Shown: one piece after another, positions 61,361 to 64,000 of the stretch
Numbering within the stretch: position 1 is the first letter of the stretch
Layout: every line of letters starts with the position of its first letter
Assembly: GCF_002982315.1 (NCBI RefSeq)
Contig: NZ_MWZD01000022.1
Span: 62,001-126,000, forward strand
Length of the DNA: 64,000 nt
DNA from: Leucobacter massiliensis
GTDB lineage: Bacteria; Actinomycetota; Actinomycetes; Actinomycetales; Microbacteriaceae
Direction of reading: 5' to 3'
Program-made: the position numbers and the translations under genes
The notes under the pieces: model-generated
The model's input: only the letters and a program-made list of their open reading frames with translations
What the model was told of the DNA's origin: nothing
Databases searched by the model: none

Positions 61361-62089
61361 TCAGCGCCCCCGGCGCAGGCGCCAGCCCCAGCGCAGGACC
61401 CCCCACAGCGCCTCCGCCACGATCCCGGCGCTCATCTTCGACCGCCCCGCCGCGCGCTCGACGAAGGTGATCGGCACCTCCGCCACCGGGCAGCCGAGTC
61501 GCTCGAAGGTCCACGCCGTCTCCACCTGGAACGCGTAGCCCTCGGAGTCGATCCCGTCGAGCTCCAGCCGGGCGAGCCAGCGCGCATCGATCGCCCGGAA
61601 GCCGCTCGTCAAGTCCCGCAGTCGCGAGCGCAGCGCCACACGCGCAACCGCCGTGCCCGTGCGCGAGATCCAGCGACGGTACCAGGGCCAGCCGACGATC
61701 CTGCCCCCCGCGATCCACCGCGTACCGATCGCCACGCCCCCGCAGCTGCGCGCGGCCTCAACGAGACCCGGCAGCTCCTCCGGAAGGTGTGAGCCGTCTG
61801 CGTCCATCTCCACCACGATGCGATAGCCCTCGCGCAGCGCGCGCCGGAAGCCCAGCGCATAGGCGGTCCCGAGACCGAGCTTGCGAGCTCGATGCACCAC
61901 GAACACTCCGGGCGTGCCGGCAGCGATCCGCTCGGCGAGCCGTCCCGTCCCGTCCGGGCTGCCGTCGTCGATCACGAGGACGTGCGCCCGGGGAAGGTGA
62001 CGCCGGATCCCGGCGACCGTGCCCGCGAGCGAATCCCGCTCCTCATAGCTCGGAAGAATCACCAGCACCTCGGCGGCGGGCTCGGCCAT
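61361..62089 (-). CDS. Polyprenol monophosphomannose synthase-like GT2
   Basis: 242 residues. GT-A family 2 enzyme moving mannose from GDP-mannose to a polyprenyl phosphate. VLVILPSYEERDSL, VIDDGSPDGTG, RKLGLGTAYALGFRRAL, metal-binding EMDADGSHLPEE and SRVSGYAF-like SEGYAFQVETAW, plus C-terminal VPITFVERAAGRSKMSAGIV, match DPM1/Ppm1 catalytic domains. No acyltransferase or TM part is fused, unlike mycobacterial Ppm1. ATG 62089 with GAGG upstream is preferred to ATG 62110. Links with manA and the PMM-like gene to mannosylated envelope glycans or O-mannosylated proteins. Confidence 0.88.
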   Translation of the reverse strand: MAEPAAEVLVILPSYEERDSLAGTVAGIRRHLPRAHVLVIDDGSPDGTGRLAERIAAGTPGVFVVHRARKLGLGTAYALGFRRALREGYRIVVEMDADGSHLPEELPGLVEAARSCGGVAIGTRWIAGGRIVGWPWYRRWISRTGTAVARVALRSRLRDLTSGFRAIDARWLARLELDGIDSEGYAFQVETAWTFERLGCPVAEVPITFVERAAGRSKMSAGIVAEALWGVLRWGWRLRRGR

Positions 62090-62229
62090 GGTGATCCTCG
62101 ATCCTGGCATCTCCCCAGCCGGGCGGGGCCCGCGGCTTGCTAAGCTGGGGAGTTGTCACAATTCGGCAACGGCGGTGACCCGCGTCGCGCGTGACCGGAC
62201 CACCGTGCAAACCCTACAGGAGAGTCAAC

Positions 62230-64000
<1,771 letters not shown>

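Overview
The window is chromosomal DNA of a high-GC actinobacterium. Short gaps, overlapping ATGA/GTGA gene junctions, frequent GTG starts, a mycothiol S-conjugate amidase gene, an actinobacterial greA-DUF4307-mca block and an LPXTG 'choice-of-anchor G' surface protein fit the Microbacteriaceae, perhaps a Leucobacter-like genus. The genus is an inference; no rRNA is present. About 55 protein genes and one tRNA-Ser gene are supported. Two protein genes run off the ends (a membrane protein on the left, secA on the right) and recQ appears frameshifted.

Layout. 1-9448 is an envelope-polysaccharide region: a DUF6541-type membrane protein, UDP-galactopyranose mutase (glf), a secreted SLH-domain metalloprotease, a GlfT2-like galactofuranosyltransferase, an O-antigen-polymerase/ligase-like protein and manA. 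A 159-bp element with long terminal inverted repeats lies between the protease and the galactosyltransferase. 9525-20337 is housekeeping: ribF, an SNF2 helicase, pfkA, a phosphate permease behind a good PHO-box candidate, an aldehyde dehydrogenase, an AI-2E-family permease and ilvA. 20401-28128 holds a two-component system with an overlapping TAXI-type binding lipoprotein, a gluABCD-type amino-acid ABC operon and a TSUP permease. 28215-36408 follows the order known from Mycobacterium tuberculosis Rv1080c-Rv1086 (greA, DUF4307, mca, small membrane protein, hemolysin III, cis-prenyltransferase), split here by recQ, an epimerase and a TetR regulator. 36411-43335 contains an SDR, an MTA/SAH-deaminase-like amidohydrolase, luxS, a small gene behind a possible SOS box, a nucleosidase, DUF808 and a PolI-like polymerase. 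43442-44327 is a PAP2 gene whose 3' end runs into a duplicated tRNA-Ser 3' end plus terminator. 44355-52734 is an accessory surface region: a LAL-type LuxR regulator divergent from a large LPXTG protein, then DUF5819 and HTTM genes. 52808-64000 returns to housekeeping: radA, mqo, a PMM-like HAD phosphatase, DUF6941, argF-argH, tyrS, a polyprenol-phosphate mannosyltransferase and secA.

Regulation. At least twelve genes have a TANNNT -10 hexamer ending 7-9 nt before the start codon and no ribosome binding site, so they are probably leaderless; this also fixes several starts. Long perfect stems mark many gene ends. A run of about 200 nt of nearly pure G at 56626-56823 is most likely an assembly artefact.
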